The position numbers and the translations under genes were made by a program. From Fidelibacterota bacterium (lineage in GTDB: Bacteria; Pseudomonadota; Alphaproteobacteria; Rhodospirillales; Rhodospirillaceae): 7,637 nt of DNA. Location: assembly GCA_947473445.1 (NCBI GenBank), contig CANJEU010000090.1, positions 1 through 7,637 of the forward strand, given 5' to 3'. The notes beneath the pieces are model-generated. The model did no database searches. It saw only the letters and a list, made by a program, of their open reading frames with translations, and was not told the DNA's origin. Shown here piece by piece: positions 6,704-7,637 of this stretch; the stretch's first letter is position 1, and each line of letters begins with the position of its first letter.

Positions 6704-6732
6704 ATCATAAGTTGAGGGCAAGGACGCGGCAA
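6704..6732 (-). promoter_or_regulatory. ppiD: Putative sigma-70-type promoter of ppiD
   Basis: On the minus strand a TTGCCG box (plus 6727-6732, four of six matches to TTGACA) is separated by exactly 17 bases from TATGAT (plus 6704-6709, five of six matches to TATAAT). This predicts a transcript start near 6697 and a leader of about 50 bases containing the hairpin at 6676-6691. It lies in the divergent spacer, so tpiA needs its own promoter on the other strand. The AT-rich stretch at about 6741-6775 is the likeliest place, but I found no good box pair there. Confidence 0.5.
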
Positions 6733-6819
6733 GCGCGCCGCAAAAGCAAATTTATCAATAATCATGTACAGTTAGAGAGATTGCGCCGCCTATCGCTTCG
6801 CGGTACCAACCTTCGAAAC

Positions 6820-6824
6820 GGAGG
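6820..6824 (+). promoter_or_regulatory. tpiA: Strong ribosome binding site of tpiA
   Basis: GGAGG lies six bases before the ATG at 6831, near-ideal spacing, and fixes the tpiA start. It is the clearest Shine-Dalgarno sequence in the window, which fits a highly expressed glycolytic enzyme. Confidence 0.85.
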
Positions 6825-6830
6825 CTTTTC

Positions 6831-7580
6831 ATGACTTATCTGATCGCGGGAAACTGGAAGATGAACGGGACCCCGGCCTCGGCCGAGGCACTTGCCGCCG
6901 AGCTGATCGCGCGGGTGCGCGATGCGGGCGCGTCGGGTCCGGCAATTGCCTTGTGTCCGCCCGCGCCCCTGATTCCAGCGGTTCTTGGTGTCACCAAAGA
7001 CACCGGCGTTGCGGTCGGCGGGCAGGATTGTCATGCGAAGGAAAAGGGCGCCCATACCGGCGACATCAGCGCCGTTTTGCTGGCCGACCTGGGGTGCACC
7101 TATGTGATCGTGGGACACTCGGAACGCCGCGCCGATCATGGCGAGACCGACGCGGCCGTGAAAGCAAAGGCGGAGGCCGCGCTCAAGGCCGGTCTGACGC
7201 CGATCATTTGCGTTGGGGAAACCGAAGCGCAGCGCGAAAAAGGCGAGACCGCCCAAGTCATTGCGCGCCAGGTGGAAGGTTCAGTCCCGCCGGGGGCGAA
7301 CGCGCAGAACACCGTGATCGCCTATGAGCCGGTGTGGGCGATCGGAACCGGAAAGACCGCAACAACGGCCGATATCGCGGCGGTTCACAAGCAGATCGCC
7401 GAATTGTTCGCCGCGCGCCATGGCAACGCGGCACAGTTGAAAATCCTATACGGCGGTTCTGTTAAATCATCGAACGCCAAGGAAATACTAGCGACCGCGA
7501 ACGTCCGCGGCGCGCTTGTGGGCGGCGCCAGTCTTGATGCGACCGAGTTCTGGCGCATCATCGAGAGCTGCCCCCAATAG
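6831..7580 (+). CDS. tpiA: Triosephosphate isomerase
   Basis: Cytoplasmic glycolytic and gluconeogenic enzyme interconverting dihydroxyacetone phosphate and glyceraldehyde 3-phosphate. The 249 residues form one complete TIM barrel of normal length. All active-site elements are visible: Asn8 and Lys10 in AGNWKMNG, the electrophile His96 in VGHSERR, the base Glu166 in AYEPVWAIGTG (164-174), the mobile loop 6 continuing GTGKTAT (172-178), and the phosphate-binding YGGSVKSSN (207-215) and GGASL (231-235). The start is fixed by the GGAGG at 6820-6824. The gene is transcribed away from ppiD. In many alphaproteobacteria secG and pyrG follow tpiA; the window ends 57 bases after the stop, so this cannot be seen. 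Confidence 0.98.
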   Translation: MTYLIAGNWKMNGTPASAEALAAELIARVRDAGASGPAIALCPPAPLIPAVLGVTKDTGVAVGGQDCHAKEKGAHTGDISAVLLADLGCTYVIVGHSERRADHGETDAAVKAKAEAALKAGLTPIICVGETEAQREKGETAQVIARQVEGSVPPGANAQNTVIAYEPVWAIGTGKTATTADIAAVHKQIAELFAARHGNAAQLKILYGGSVKSSNAKEILATANVRGALVGGASLDATEFWRIIESCPQ

Positions 7581-7590
7581 GCGAAGGCCA

Positions 7591-7608
7591 CCCGCAGAGT
7601 AATGCGGG
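7591..7608 (+). other. Small hairpin downstream of tpiA
   Basis: CCCGCA (7591-7596) pairs with TGCGGG (7603-7608) around a six-base loop, eleven bases past the tpiA stop codon. No T-run follows immediately, so it is not a convincing intrinsic terminator. It could be an RNA-protecting structure or chance in GC-rich sequence. Confidence 0.3.
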
Positions 7609-7637
7609 GAGCTCGCAGGCCGTATTGTTTCAGTAGG

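Overview
The window looks like chromosomal DNA from a GC-rich alphaproteobacterium. The protein sequences and codon use fit, as does the arrangement in which a plus-strand triosephosphate isomerase gene (tpiA) diverges from ppiD with trpE behind it, an order I recall from alphaproteobacteria. No phage, plasmid, CRISPR, tRNA or rRNA signature is visible, and I do not see a new multi-gene system. The unusual material lies between the genes.

Layout, right to left. tpiA (6831-7580, +) is complete, with a strong ribosome binding site. A 182-base divergent spacer follows, holding a plausible ppiD promoter and a terminator-like hairpin in the ppiD leader. ppiD (6648-4723, -) encodes a membrane-anchored periplasmic folding factor. 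The next 251 bases hold a 120-bp element with 30-bp inverted ends, each itself a hairpin, which looks like a dispersed MITE/REP-type repeat. trpE (4471-2963, -) encodes anthranilate synthase component I. Directly after its stop codon, in the same frame, are 38 codons resembling the C-terminal tail of zf-TFIIB zinc-ribbon proteins, without start codon or zinc ribbon. A strong intrinsic terminator follows.

Beyond that terminator lies a Fur-box-like sequence and then a PKHD-type Fe(II)/2-oxoglutarate dioxygenase of the YbiX/PiuC family (2703-2017, -). About 230 bases without a recognised feature separate it from a class A penicillin-binding protein of a divergent subfamily (1787 to the left edge, -), which is cut by the window so that the rest of its transpeptidase domain is missing.

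The genes do not form one pathway. tpiA serves glycolysis, ppiD and the penicillin-binding protein serve the cell envelope, trpE serves tryptophan synthesis, and the dioxygenase is probably iron-regulated. trpE has no trpG, trpD or trpC beside it here, and the terminator behind it shows that its transcript ends before the dioxygenase gene.
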